From: VFMC01 sp040398525
GTDB taxonomy: Bacteria; Actinomycetota; Acidimicrobiia; Acidimicrobiales; Ilumatobacteraceae
DNA: 64,000 bases
Direction of reading: 5' to 3'
Assembly (NCBI GenBank): GCA_040398525.1
Contig: JBBATY010000003.1
Coordinates: forward strand, 1-64,000
The first letter of the stretch is position 1. Each line of letters starts with the position of its first letter. Of this stretch, positions 19,071-28,289 are shown piece after piece. The position numbers and the translations under genes were made by a program. The notes under the pieces are model-generated. The model did not search any database. It had not been told where the DNA came from and saw nothing but the letters and a program-made list of their open reading frames with translations.

Positions 19071-20162
19071 ATGACGCTCACCGTCGCCTTCGACGTCGGC
19101 CCGCTGGCCGGGCGCCGCACCGGGATCGGCCATGCCGTCGCACTGCTCTCCGATGCGCTGGCCGAGCGCGACGACGTCGAACTACTTCCGTACCTGACGA
19201 GCTTCCGCGGGAACCCCGCGCCCGGAACCCGTCGCCTTCCCCTGCCGGCCGCGCTCGCCCACCGGTTGTGGGCCCGCCTCGACCACCCGCGAGTCGACCG
19301 GTGGCTCCGCGGCGCAGCGTTGGTGCACGGCACCAACTATGTGGTGCCGCCCTCGCGGCTGCCCCGGCTGGTCTCGGTCTACGACTGCTGGTTCCTGCAG
19401 CACCCCGACAGGGTGCACGCCGATGTCGCCCGAGCCGGCCTCGTGCTGCGTCGCGCCGTCGCAACCGGTGCAGCGGTGCACACGACCTCGCACGCCTCGG
19501 CGCATGTGCTCGCCGAACTGTTCCCGGACGCGCCAGTGCACGTCGTACCGCTCGCTGCGGTCCCCCTCGACCCGGCCCCCTCCCGACCCCCGATCGCCGA
19601 GCTGGCCGGCCGACCGTTCGTCCTGGCCGTCGCCACCCTCGAGCAGCGCAAGAACCTCCCCCGGCTCGTCGCCGCCTTCGGAGCGGTCGCCGAGCAGCAT
19701 CCCGATCTCGCCCTGGTGCTCGCCGGCGGCGACGGCGACGATCGACCTGCCGTCGACGCGGCGATCGATGCCCTGGCCCCCGCGACCTCGGCGCGGGTGC
19801 TCCTCACCGGCTACGTCGACGGTGCAGCGCGCTCGTGGCTGCTGCGCAACGCCCGAGTGCTCGCCTACCCGTCACTCGATGAAGGGTTCGGGCTCCCCCT
19901 GCTCGACGCCATGCAGGCGGGGGTGCCGATCGTCGCGTCGAACGCCGGCTCGATCCCCGAGGTTGCCGGCGAGGCGGCGCTGTACGCCGACCCCTACGAC
20001 ATCGACGCGCTGGCCGAGCACCTCGGGCGGGCGCTGGTCGACGACGACATCCGCACCTCGCTCATCACCGCAGCGCCCGCCCGACTGCAGCGCTTCTCGT
20101 GGTCGGGCACCGCAGCGGGCCTCGTCGACGTCTACCGTCGAACCACTGGAGGGCAGCGATGA
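19071..20162 (+). CDS. GT4 family glycosyltransferase
   Basis: 363 residues with the GT-B fold. The N-terminal half opens VAFDVGPLAGRRTGIGHAV; the C-terminal donor half contains LAVATLEQRKNLPRLVAAF and YPSLDEGFGLPLLDAMQAG. In the usual E-x7-E donor motif the second Glu is replaced by Asp. It probably transfers a sugar from a nucleotide donor onto a surface glycan; neither donor nor acceptor can be read from the sequence. Its stop overlaps the cofD start (ATGA), so the two form an operon. Upstream, TAGCGT lies 11 bases before the ATG. Confidence 0.85.
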   Translation: MTLTVAFDVGPLAGRRTGIGHAVALLSDALAERDDVELLPYLTSFRGNPAPGTRRLPLPAALAHRLWARLDHPRVDRWLRGAALVHGTNYVVPPSRLPRLVSVYDCWFLQHPDRVHADVARAGLVLRRAVATGAAVHTTSHASAHVLAELFPDAPVHVVPLAAVPLDPAPSRPPIAELAGRPFVLAVATLEQRKNLPRLVAAFGAVAEQHPDLALVLAGGDGDDRPAVDAAIDALAPATSARVLLTGYVDGAARSWLLRNARVLAYPSLDEGFGLPLLDAMQAGVPIVASNAGSIPEVAGEAALYADPYDIDALAEHLGRALVDDDIRTSLITAAPARLQRFSWSGTAAGLVDVYRRTTGGQR

Positions 20163-21115
20163 TCGCAGTGCTGTGCGGAGGAGTCGGGGCGGCGCGGTTC
20201 CTGCGCGCCCTGCGGCTGGTCGTCGACCCCAACGAGGTGGTGGGTGTGGTCAACACCGGTGACGACACGGTGCTCCACGGCCTCGCGATCTCCCCCGACC
20301 TCGACACGATCACCTACACCCTCGCCGGGGCGATCGACCCCGAGCGCGGCTGGGGCCTCGTCGACGAGACCTGGCATGCGATGGCAGCCCTCGAGCGCTA
20401 CGCCGCAGTGCGCCCCACCGGGTCGGCGGCGGCGCCCACCTGGTTCAACCTGGGTGACCGCGACCTCGCCACGCACTTCTACCGCACGGCCCGCTTGGCC
20501 GAGGGAGCTGCGCTGAGCGCGGTGACCGACGAGGTCCGACGAGCATGGGGCATCCCCGAACGGCTGCTCCCGATGACCGACGACCGGGTCGCCACACTGG
20601 TGACCCTCGCCGACGGCTCGACGGTGAGCTTCCAGGAGTACTTCGTCAAGCTGCGCCATGGCGTACCGGTGGCAGCGGTCACCTTCGACGGTGTGGCGCA
20701 GGCGACACTCCTCGCCGACGCCGCAGCCGCCCTTCGCGACGCCGACGCGATCGTCGTTGCGCCGTCGAACCCGATCGTGTCGATCGGGCCGATGCGCGCC
20801 CTCGCCGGCCTCGACCACCTGCTCGGCGAGCGGCGCCACCAGGTGGTGGCGGTGTCGCCGATCGTCGGGGGCGCCGCGCTGAAGGGGCCGGCCGACCGGA
20901 TGCTCGTCGAGCTCGGCCACGAGGCCTCGGTGGTGGGCGTGGCTCGCCTCTACGCACCCATCGCTGCGACCCTGGTGATCGATCCGGTCGACGCCCACCT
21001 GGCCGCCGAGGTCGAGCGCGCCGGGATGCGGCCCGTGGTGGTGCCGTCGGTGATGAGCTCTCCCGAGGTGGCCGCGACACTGGCGCGCGCCGTGCTCGAC
21101 GCCGTGGCCGGCTGA
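20159..21115 (+). CDS. cofD: 2-phospho-L-lactate transferase CofD/FbiA (coenzyme F420 biosynthesis)
   Basis: 318 residues, the usual family size. Seen: the start MIAVLCGGVGAARFLRAL, VVNTGDDTVLHGLAISPDLDT, the GDRDLATHFYRT segment and APSNPIVSIGPMRAL, all typical of CofD/FbiA. The enzyme joins a guanylylated phospho-lactate or phospho-enolpyruvate unit to the deazaflavin Fo to give (dehydro-)F420-0. The start is the ATG overlapping the GT4 stop, with GGAGG 7 bases upstream. In mycobacteria fbiA is followed by fbiB; no fbiB is present here. Placement beside sugar-nucleotide genes matches the mycobacterial rmlD-wbbL-manB-fbiA neighbourhood. Confidence 0.93.
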   Translation: MIAVLCGGVGAARFLRALRLVVDPNEVVGVVNTGDDTVLHGLAISPDLDTITYTLAGAIDPERGWGLVDETWHAMAALERYAAVRPTGSAAAPTWFNLGDRDLATHFYRTARLAEGAALSAVTDEVRRAWGIPERLLPMTDDRVATLVTLADGSTVSFQEYFVKLRHGVPVAAVTFDGVAQATLLADAAAALRDADAIVVAPSNPIVSIGPMRALAGLDHLLGERRHQVVAVSPIVGGAALKGPADRMLVELGHEASVVGVARLYAPIAATLVIDPVDAHLAAEVERAGMRPVVVPSVMSSPEVAATLARAVLDAVAG

Positions 21116-21137
21116 GGCCGACCGCAGCTGCGGGCGC

Positions 21138-22142
21138 TCAGGAGCGGTCGGGGTCGGGCCGGCGCATGTCGGCGAGCTGTTCGCCGGCCTCGACGACCGC
21201 GTCGGCGCCGATGACACACCGCTCGACCGATGCACCGTCGCCGATGCGACCCATCACCACCGAGTCACGCACCACCGCACCGACCCCGATGTGGGCGCCG
21301 GCCAGCACCACCGAACGCTCGACGACCGCAACCGCATCGACGACGGCGCCGGCGGCAATGATCGCAGTCGTCACGGTTGCCGACGGGTCGATGATGGCAC
21401 CCGGGGCCACCGGCTCGCAGTGGTCGTGGGCCCGTCGGCCACCGAGCAGATCGAGGTTGGCCGCCAGATAGAGCTCCGGCTTGCCCGTGTCGATCCAGTA
21501 GTCGTCGGTGGCCATCGCGAACACGCCGCCGTCAGCGACGATCGCAGGGAAGGTCTCGCGCTCGATCGACACCTTGCGTCCCGTCGGGATGCGTCCGAGC
21601 ACACTCGGCTCGAGCACATAGGTGCCGGCGTTGACGAGATTGCTCGGCTCGGTGCCGGGCGGCGGCTTCTCGACGAAGCGCTCGACCCGGCCCACATCGT
21701 CGAGTGCCACCACACCGAACGCCGACGGATCGGGCACGGCGATCAGATGGAGCGTCGCCTCGGCGCCACGGGCGCGGTGGAAGTCGACGAGCGCGGCGAT
21801 GTCGAGGTCGGTGAGCACGTCGCCGTTCACCACGACGAAGGTCTCGTCGATGCCCGCAGCCTCGGCGGCGAAGCGGATCGCCCCGGCCGTGTCGAGCGGC
21901 TCGGGCTCGACGGCGTAGTGCAGCTGCGCACCGGCACAGGTGCCATCGGGGAAGGCCTCGAGGAACGGCTCGGGCTTGAACCCGAGCGCGAGGGTGACAT
22001 CAGTGACGCCCCCGCGAACAAGGTTCGCCACGAGCCGTTCGATGATCGGAAGATGCCCGACAGGGAGCATCGGTTTGGGCACCGAGTAGGTGAGCGGCCG
22101 CAGCCGCGTCCCGAATCCGCCGACGAGGACGACGGCCCGCAT
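21138..22142 (-). CDS. Mannose-1-phosphate guanylyltransferase-like nucleotidyltransferase
   Basis: 334 residues. The N-terminal nucleotidyltransferase domain shows VVLVGGFGTRLRPLT, KPMLPVGHLPIIERL, VVNGDVLTDLD and FVEKPPPGTEPSNLVNAG. The C-terminal third is a left-handed beta-helix with hexapeptide repeats (from about residue 245). It is most like actinobacterial ManB/Rv3264c, which makes GDP-mannose from GTP and mannose-1-P, but specificity cannot be proved by reading; a glucose-1-P enzyme is the alternative. Its start overlaps the stop of the upstream unknown gene (TGATG). It is convergent with cofD. It would link the phosphomannomutase at 1161 to Gmd. Confidence 0.82.
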   Translation of the reverse strand: MRAVVLVGGFGTRLRPLTYSVPKPMLPVGHLPIIERLVANLVRGGVTDVTLALGFKPEPFLEAFPDGTCAGAQLHYAVEPEPLDTAGAIRFAAEAAGIDETFVVVNGDVLTDLDIAALVDFHRARGAEATLHLIAVPDPSAFGVVALDDVGRVERFVEKPPPGTEPSNLVNAGTYVLEPSVLGRIPTGRKVSIERETFPAIVADGGVFAMATDDYWIDTGKPELYLAANLDLLGGRRAHDHCEPVAPGAIIDPSATVTTAIIAAGAVVDAVAVVERSVVLAGAHIGVGAVVRDSVVMGRIGDGASVERCVIGADAVVEAGEQLADMRRPDPDRS

Positions 22143-22894
22143 CAGCCGCCGGCCGGGACCGAGGTCCCCGTGTCGCCAGGGTCGACGTCGCCGCCATCGG
22201 CTGCGCCGAGGGTGGGCAGGTCCTTGGCCCACGGCGGCATCGAGATCTCGGCGTCGGCCGGGACGATCGCCATCGCGAACACCATCGCGTCCTGCTTCAC
22301 GCGCACATCGGCGAAGTCGGTGATGTAGGTCTGGCCACGGCCGGTGTCGGTGTAGTTGTCCCAGACCACCATCTTGGCCACGACGTCCTCGCCGTTGCAC
22401 TGGTACCCGTCGACGAGGAACTCGTCGCCACCCTGATCGTCGGGCAGGATCAGGCCGTCGGTGTCGAACTCGACGTCGTAGACATCGAGGAACACACCGA
22501 TGCGTGCCCGGTCGCCGACCGCCTTGGCCGAGTACGGGTGCCAGTGGATGATGCCGTCGTCGTGGCTGTGGATGCCCGTCGTGGCGAAGTCGTCGCTCAC
22601 CAGGTTGCCCTGGGAGTCGGTCTCTTCCTTGGCGCCCGACAACTTGGGCAACCAGCCGTCGCAGACGTACATGCCGTAGGCGGCGTGCCAGTGATCGCCC
22701 TGCTGCGGGGGCTGCGTGCCGGGGTCGGGTCGGCTCTGGCGCGAGTAGAAGATCAGCACCAGTCCGACCACCAGCACACCCACGACGATCGCCGGGAACA
22801 GCGTGCCCCCTTGGAAGCGGACCTTCTTGCCACGGCCGCGATCGGCCATCTTGGCGAGCTTCTTGGCGGACTGTGAGGACGACGACGTGGCCAC
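22142..22894 (-). CDS. Membrane-anchored His-rich protein of unknown function
   Basis: 250 residues: a basic cytoplasmic start (KKLAKMADRGRGKKVRFQ), one membrane span (about 32-50), then an extracytoplasmic domain. Within it GDHWHAAYGMYVCDGWLP and GIHSHDDGIIHWHPY hold seven His and two Asp residues, a pattern suited to metal binding. Two cysteines (YVCDGW and YQCNGE) could form a disulfide. I do not recognise a named family. It is translationally coupled to the guanylyltransferase (TGATG overlap), so a link to glycan metabolism is possible, but nothing in the sequence proves it. Confidence 0.75.
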   Translation of the reverse strand: MATSSSSQSAKKLAKMADRGRGKKVRFQGGTLFPAIVVGVLVVGLVLIFYSRQSRPDPGTQPPQQGDHWHAAYGMYVCDGWLPKLSGAKEETDSQGNLVSDDFATTGIHSHDDGIIHWHPYSAKAVGDRARIGVFLDVYDVEFDTDGLILPDDQGGDEFLVDGYQCNGEDVVAKMVVWDNYTDTGRGQTYITDFADVRVKQDAMVFAMAIVPADAEISMPPWAKDLPTLGAADGGDVDPGDTGTSVPAGG

Positions 22895-22950
22895 GAGCAG
22901 GGAAGGCTACCGGCTGCACCCGGCGAAGGGACGGCAGAGCAGCGGTCTGC

Positions 22951-24186
22951 TCAGCGGCGGCGCAGGTCGCGCACGAGGCTGGCGTAGGCCTCGGCAACGG
23001 CGCGAGGCGAGGCGTGCTGCTCGACCCAGGCTCGCCCAGCAGCGCCCTGGGCGGCGAGTGCCACGGGATCGGCCACCATCTCGCGCACGGCAGCGACAAA
23101 GGCGGCCGGCTCGTCGGGCGGGACCACCCGGCCAGCACCGGCGGCTTCGACCATGCGCGGCACCTCGGTGCCGGGGTCGACCGCTGCGAGCACGGGCCTG
23201 CCGGCGGCGAGGATCGAGTACGTCTTCGAGGGCACGCTCACCGACCCCAGCCCGGCACGCAGCGGCACGACGTGCAGATCGGCCGAGGCGAGCACCTCGG
23301 GGAGACGCTCCTTGGGCTGGTAGCCGGCGAAGCGGACGTTGGCGAGCCCGACCGCTTCCGCCTCGAGCGAGGCCCGCGCCGAGCCGTCGCCGTTGATCAC
23401 GAACGTCACGTGCGGCAACTCGCGAGCTGCGGCGAGCACCAGGTCGAGCGACTGCGAGAACCCGACGTTGCCGGCGTACATCACCACCGGCTCGTCGCCG
23501 ATCGCGAGCTCCCGACGGTACGCCGTGTCGCGGTCGGCCGGGCGGATCGCCTCGACGTCGACGAAGTTGGGGATGACGTGCACGCGCGACCGGCGGGACG
23601 CGCGCACCTTGGCCGCCACGTTGGCCTGCAGGTCGTCGCTCAGGACCGTCACGGCCGCGGCCCGGTGGTAGCTGATCCGCTCGAGCCACCGAGCTGCAGC
23701 GATCACCGTCCGATTGCTGATCGCCCCCGTCTGCACCGCGGCATCGGGGAAGACGTCCTGGATGTTGAACACCAGGGGGCCGCGACGCACGAGGTGCGTC
23801 ACCCATCCGGTGAGGCCCAGGGTGAGCGGCGGCGACATCGCGATCACGGCGTCGACACGGCCTCCGCGCAACGACGTGAGCCCGGTGAGCAACGAGAACC
23901 CGGCGAAGCCGACTGCGCGACGCACGAGGTTGCGCTTGTCGTCGCCGGGGAAGGGATGGACCCGGGTGATGGTGCCCCAGGGCACGACCTCACGGCGCAC
24001 CAGCTTCCCCGTCCAGCCGTCCTCGAGGCGGTGGGCCCGGTACCACGGCAAGGCCGTCACCACGTGCACCTCGTGACCGAGGCCGGCCAGTTCGGCGACG
24101 ATGCGCGTCATCACCTCACCGGTGGGGGCGGTGTCCGGCGCGAAGTGCGGGCAGAGCACCGCCAGACGAAGACGGCGTGGGCTCAC
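22951..24186 (-). CDS. GT4 family glycosyltransferase, WcaI-like
   Basis: 411 residues, GT-B fold. The N-terminal acceptor domain has LAVLCPHFAPDTAPTGEVM and VVTALPWYRAHR; the donor domain has MYAGNVGFSQSLDLVLAAA and LRAGLGSVSVPSKTYSILAAG. The arrangement resembles WcaI-type transferases of exopolysaccharide clusters. The GTG start overlaps the previous gene's stop by 4 bases (GTGA), so it is the last of three coupled GT4 genes. Acceptor and sugar are not identifiable. Confidence 0.86.
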   Translation of the reverse strand: MSPRRLRLAVLCPHFAPDTAPTGEVMTRIVAELAGLGHEVHVVTALPWYRAHRLEDGWTGKLVRREVVPWGTITRVHPFPGDDKRNLVRRAVGFAGFSLLTGLTSLRGGRVDAVIAMSPPLTLGLTGWVTHLVRRGPLVFNIQDVFPDAAVQTGAISNRTVIAAARWLERISYHRAAAVTVLSDDLQANVAAKVRASRRSRVHVIPNFVDVEAIRPADRDTAYRRELAIGDEPVVMYAGNVGFSQSLDLVLAAARELPHVTFVINGDGSARASLEAEAVGLANVRFAGYQPKERLPEVLASADLHVVPLRAGLGSVSVPSKTYSILAAGRPVLAAVDPGTEVPRMVEAAGAGRVVPPDEPAAFVAAVREMVADPVALAAQGAAGRAWVEQHASPRAVAEAYASLVRDLRRR

Positions 24187-25310
24187 CTGCCCACCGCCCG
24201 GTCGTAGACCTCGCCGAGGGCCCGCCCCGACGCCTCGATCGTGAACAGCGCAGCCTGGCGGCGACCGGCGGCGACCAACTCATCGCGTCGGGCGCGCACC
24301 GAGTCGAGTGCCGACGACCACGCCCCGTGCTCGAGCGGGAGGACCACCGCCGCTTCGCCGACGATGTCGGGCAGGCACGTCGCATCACTGCACACCACCG
24401 GGGTGCCCAGCATCATCGCCTCGATGACAGGGGCGCCGAACCCTTCGTACCTGCTCGGGAACACGAGCGCCTCGGCCAGGGCGAGCAGACCGTTGCGGTC
24501 GGCATCGCTCACCCTTCCGGGGCGCACCACCCGGTCGCGTAGCGTCGGCTCGGCCCCGGCCAGCAGGCCGGCGACCTCCGCTTCGGCCAACCCGGTGCCC
24601 CCGATCAGCACCAGGCGCACATCAGTGTCGGACCAGTGCCGCTCGAGCACCTCGAGCAAGAAGCGGTGGTTCTTGTGCGGAGCCGTCATCGCCGGGTAGA
24701 CGATCACCCGAGCGTCGCCGAGGCCGAGTCGGGCGCGGAGCTCGGCTTCCGGGGTGATGTCCGCACCGAGGTCGGGCTCGAACCCGTGGGGCACCACGTG
24801 CACCCGCTCGGCGGGGATGCGCAGGTGCTCGATCACGCTCGAGCGGACATACGCGCTCGGCACCCCGATCATCGCTGCGCCTCGTGCCGACGGGGCGATC
24901 ATCGCGTCGAGGTAGCGCCGCTTCAGCGCCGTGAAGTACTCCGGGTAGGTGAGGTACTGCAGGTCGTGGATCGTGAGCACGTACGGCCGTCGTGCAACGC
25001 GCGGCGTCGTGCCACCCGGATGGTGCACCACATCGAACCCCGCCGTGTGCGACCGCAGCCAGGTGTGCTCGTACACGACACGACGGCTGCGGCGGCGGCC
25101 TGCGTCGGGAGCCACCACCGTGGCCACGTCAGGGAAGCGCGGCGCGTGCGCGTCGAAGAACGCACTGGTGCCGATCAGCGTGAGCCGTACGTCGGGGCGG
25201 ACCTCGCGCAGGCCCACCAGTTGGCGCACGACGTGCTGCTCGGTGCCGCCGACGTCGCCGGGGATGCACCACAAGAGATTGACGGCGACACGCAGGTCGC
25301 CGCCGGTCAT
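24183..25310 (-). CDS. GT4 family glycosyltransferase
   Basis: 375 residues. Seen: LLWCIPGDVGGTEQHVVRQL at the start, VLTIHDLQYLTYPEYFT in the acceptor half, and VFPSRYEGFGAPVIEAMMLG with the complete E-x7-E donor motif. TAPHKNHRFLLEVL marks the start of the donor domain. The pattern resembles mannosyl- and rhamnosyl-transferases, but specificity is not readable. The ATG overlaps the stop of the preceding GT4 gene by 4 bases, and its own stop overlaps the next gene, which indicates strict translational coupling. Confidence 0.88.
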   Translation of the reverse strand: MTGGDLRVAVNLLWCIPGDVGGTEQHVVRQLVGLREVRPDVRLTLIGTSAFFDAHAPRFPDVATVVAPDAGRRRSRRVVYEHTWLRSHTAGFDVVHHPGGTTPRVARRPYVLTIHDLQYLTYPEYFTALKRRYLDAMIAPSARGAAMIGVPSAYVRSSVIEHLRIPAERVHVVPHGFEPDLGADITPEAELRARLGLGDARVIVYPAMTAPHKNHRFLLEVLERHWSDTDVRLVLIGGTGLAEAEVAGLLAGAEPTLRDRVVRPGRVSDADRNGLLALAEALVFPSRYEGFGAPVIEAMMLGTPVVCSDATCLPDIVGEAAVVLPLEHGAWSSALDSVRARRDELVAAGRRQAALFTIEASGRALGEVYDRAVGR

Positions 25311-26380
25311 CGGGCGAGCTCCCGGTAGATCGATGCCGTCAGCGATGCGGTGCGCTCCCAGCTCCGGCGCTGGGCGCGCGCCCGTCCCTTGGCGGCGAGC
25401 TCGGGGGTGCGGCGGAGCGCCTCGGTGATGCCGCGGGCGATGTCGACCGGGTCGTGGGGGTCGACCAGCACCGCTGCGGTGCCGCCCGTCTCCTCCGTGG
25501 CCGTGCCACTGCTGGTCACGACGGGCGTCCCCTGGGCCATCGCCTCCAGCACCGGAAGCCCGTAGCCCTCACGCTCGCTCGGGTAGCAGAACGCGCTGGC
25601 ACCCGCGTAGAGCGGGCCGAGGTCGTCGCTCGGCACAAAGCCCAGGAACCGCACCTCGGCCTCGGGCAGGTCGGCAACACCGGATTCCCCCCACCCCTCG
25701 GCGCCGGCGATCACCAGCGGCATCGGGTCGTCGAGCAGCCGGACTGCTTCGACCAGCCGGCCGAGGTTCTTGCGCGGCTCGACGGTGCCGACGAACAACA
25801 GGTACTCCGACGGCAGGTCGTAGAAGACCCGCACGCGAGCGACCTCGGCCGCGTCGCAGCGCTCGACGTCGACCCCGAGCGGCACGAGGCGCAGCCGGTC
25901 GTCGCTGAACCCGAGGCGCGACACGTCGTCGAGGGTGGCCTGGCTGCTGCAGATGACCACGTCGGCACGGCGGCGGATGGTGTCGAGGCTGTCGCGGAAG
26001 ACCCGGTTGCCGTGCCGCGTGAAGTGCCCCGGGTCGTGGACGAAGGCCACGTCGTGCAGGGTGACCACCAGCGGGGCGTCCGTCGGGCACGGGATCAGGC
26101 CGGTGGCGTGGGTGACATCGACGCGACCGGTGGCCCGCTCGATCTTCGGCCAGCCGAACCGCAGCCACGTCTCGTAGAGCCACGGCGCGCCCAGCGGCAG
26201 GTGGGCGACGGGGATCGGCGGGATGAACGCATCGTCGGGCAGATGTGCATGACGCCCGGCCACACCGATCAGCCGGATGTCGTGCTGCTCCTCCATCGCC
26301 TCGGCGATCCGCAGCGCAGCGACCGCCGTCCCGCCCGGCACACGGTGCCAGCACTGCTCGAGGGTGTAGGCGACACGCAC
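25307..26380 (-). CDS. GT4 family glycosyltransferase
   Basis: 357 residues from GTG 26380, giving the family-like start VRVAYTLEQCWHRVPGGT; GTG 26407 would add nine residues and neither has a strong ribosome binding site. Donor-domain motifs are GTVEPRKNLGRLVEAV and CYPSEREGYGLPVLEAMAQG (E-x7-E intact). It follows rmlD by 36 bases and leads a chain of three overlapping GT4 genes, so rhamnose made by RmlA-D is a reasonable donor for at least one of them. That is inference from context only. Confidence 0.85.
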   Translation of the reverse strand: MRVAYTLEQCWHRVPGGTAVAALRIAEAMEEQHDIRLIGVAGRHAHLPDDAFIPPIPVAHLPLGAPWLYETWLRFGWPKIERATGRVDVTHATGLIPCPTDAPLVVTLHDVAFVHDPGHFTRHGNRVFRDSLDTIRRRADVVICSSQATLDDVSRLGFSDDRLRLVPLGVDVERCDAAEVARVRVFYDLPSEYLLFVGTVEPRKNLGRLVEAVRLLDDPMPLVIAGAEGWGESGVADLPEAEVRFLGFVPSDDLGPLYAGASAFCYPSEREGYGLPVLEAMAQGTPVVTSSGTATEETGGTAAVLVDPHDPVDIARGITEALRRTPELAAKGRARAQRRSWERTASLTASIYRELAR

Positions 26381-26416
26381 GGGGCCATTGTGGCGGGAAC
26401 CGGGCACCGATCCCGG

Positions 26417-27310
26417 TCACCCGTGCGGGTGGCTGCCGGTGAGCGATGCCACGAGCTCGGCGAGCGGCTCGCGGAAGTCGCGCATCATCGGCAGACCGGC
26501 GGAGCGGACCACCGAGTTGTCGAGCACGCTGTTGGCAGGCCGCGGAGCCGGCCGTGCCGGCTGCAGGTCGGCGGTGAGGACGGGGAGCACCATCTCGGGG
26601 TCGCGGCCGAGCAGCCGGACGATCTCCTGCACGAACCCGTGCCAGCTGACGGCGCCCTGGTTGGTGGTGTGGTGCACCCCGCTGCGGCGGTCGACGGCGA
26701 GGCGGCGCAGCATCGGGGCCAGGTCGGCGGTGAAGGTGGGGTGGCCCACCTGGTCGGTGACGAACGACAGTGTCGGCCGGTCGCGCACGAGGCCGATCAC
26801 GGTCTTGACCATGTTGCTGCCATTGGCCCCGCAGACCCACGACGTGCGCGCCACGGCGGCACGGGGCCCGAGCGCGAGCGCCTCGCGTTCGCCGGCCAGC
26901 TTGCTGGTGCCGTAGACGCTCTGCGGGTTGGGCGAGTCCCACTCGTGGTAGGGCCGGTCGAGGGTGCCGTCGAACACGTAGTCGGTGCTGACGTGCACGA
27001 GGTGCGCGCCGACACGGTCGCAGCCCTCGGCCATCCAGCGCACGGCGAGCGCATTCGCGGCGAACGCCTTGGCCGGGTCGGACTCGCACGCATCGACCGC
27101 GGTGAAGGCCGCGCCGTGGATGACCACGTCGGGGCGCAGCGAGGTGAGGCACCCGAGGACAGCGTCGCGGTCGGTGATGTCGACACCGACGATCGGCCCC
27201 GTGGCCGCAGCGGGCAGATCGATGCCGGTGAGGTCGTCACCAGCCTGAGCGCACACTCGCATCAGGTCGTGACCGAGCTGACCCGCAGCGCCGGTGACGA
27301 GCACCCTCAC
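26417..27310 (-). CDS. rmlD: dTDP-4-dehydrorhamnose reductase
   Basis: 297 residues from a GTG that overlaps the rmlB stop (GTGA). Seen: the NAD(P) loop VTGAAGQLGHDLM, HGAAFTAVDACESDP, STDYVFDGTLDRPYHEWD, and the catalytic YGTSKLAGE. It carries out the last step of dTDP-L-rhamnose synthesis, reducing dTDP-4-keto-L-rhamnose with NADPH in the cytoplasm. The reading frame is open far upstream through rmlB and rmlC, but the conserved N-terminus and the overlap fix the start. Confidence 0.95.
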   Translation of the reverse strand: MRVLVTGAAGQLGHDLMRVCAQAGDDLTGIDLPAAATGPIVGVDITDRDAVLGCLTSLRPDVVIHGAAFTAVDACESDPAKAFAANALAVRWMAEGCDRVGAHLVHVSTDYVFDGTLDRPYHEWDSPNPQSVYGTSKLAGEREALALGPRAAVARTSWVCGANGSNMVKTVIGLVRDRPTLSFVTDQVGHPTFTADLAPMLRRLAVDRRSGVHHTTNQGAVSWHGFVQEIVRLLGRDPEMVLPVLTADLQPARPAPRPANSVLDNSVVRSAGLPMMRDFREPLAELVASLTGSHPHG

Positions 27311-28272
27311 AGCGCGGCCCGAGCCTTGAGCGGCTCCCACCAGTCGCGATGTGCCCGATACCACTCGACGGTGGCGGCGAGGCCCTCGTCGAGGTCGTGC
27401 TCGGTGCGCCAGCCGAGGGCAGCCACCTTGTCGTGGGTGATCGAGTAGCGCCGGTCGTGGCCCAGCCGGTCGGCCACCGGGGTGATGAAGCTCTCGTCGC
27501 GGCCGCAGAGCTCGAGCAGCTTGTAGGTGAGCTCCCGGTTGGTGATCTCGTTGCCTGCACCGATGTTGTAGACCTCGCCGACGGTGCCGTGGCGCAGCAC
27601 CAGGTCGGCGGCCGTGTTGTGGTCGTGGACATGGATCCAGTCGCGCACGTTCCCACCGTCGCCGTAGAGCGGCACCTGCTTGCCGTCGAGCAGGTTGGTG
27701 ACGAACAGTGGGATCACCTTCTCCGGGAACTGGTAGGGCCCGTAGTTGTTGCTGCACCGGGTGACCACGACGGGCAGGCCGTGGGTGGTGTGGTAGCTCA
27801 GCGCGATCAGGTCGCTGCCTGCCTTGGCAGCCGAGTACGGCGAGCGCGGCCCCAGCTGGTCGGTCTCGGTGAACGATCCGTGCTCGATGCTTCCGTACAC
27901 CTCGTCGGTGCTGATGTGGAGGAACCGGCCGACACCCACCTGGCGGGCCACATCGCACAGCACGTTCGTGCCGAGGCAGTTGGTGAGCACGAACTGGTGC
28001 CCGTCCTTGATCGAGCGATCGACGTGCGTCTCGGCCGCGAAGTGCACCACGGCGTCGCGGCCGTCCATCGCCGCGGTCACGGCATCGGCGTCGCAGATGT
28101 CGGCGTGCACGAACCGGCAACGCCGATCGTCGATGACATCGCGGATGTTCTCGAGGTTGCCCGCATAGGTGAGCTTGTCGAGCACCGTCACCTCGTCGTC
28201 GGTGTTCGCCAGCAACCACCGCACATAGTTCGAGCCGATGAACCCGGCCCCTCCGGTCACGAACAGTTTCAT
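27307..28272 (-). CDS. rmlB: dTDP-glucose 4,6-dehydratase
   Basis: 321 residues. Seen: VTGGAGFIGSNYVRWLL, the LDKLTYAGNLENI segment specific to this family, HISTDEVYGSIE with the catalytic Asp-Glu pair, and YSAAKAGSD. It converts dTDP-glucose to dTDP-4-keto-6-deoxyglucose with bound NAD. The ATG at 28272 has GGGAGG 5 bases upstream. It sits between rmlC and rmlD in one operon. Confidence 0.96.
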   Translation of the reverse strand: MKLFVTGGAGFIGSNYVRWLLANTDDEVTVLDKLTYAGNLENIRDVIDDRRCRFVHADICDADAVTAAMDGRDAVVHFAAETHVDRSIKDGHQFVLTNCLGTNVLCDVARQVGVGRFLHISTDEVYGSIEHGSFTETDQLGPRSPYSAAKAGSDLIALSYHTTHGLPVVVTRCSNNYGPYQFPEKVIPLFVTNLLDGKQVPLYGDGGNVRDWIHVHDHNTAADLVLRHGTVGEVYNIGAGNEITNRELTYKLLELCGRDESFITPVADRLGHDRRYSITHDKVAALGWRTEHDLDEGLAATVEWYRAHRDWWEPLKARAAL

Positions 28273-28289
28273 CGTCGCCTCCCGCTCGC

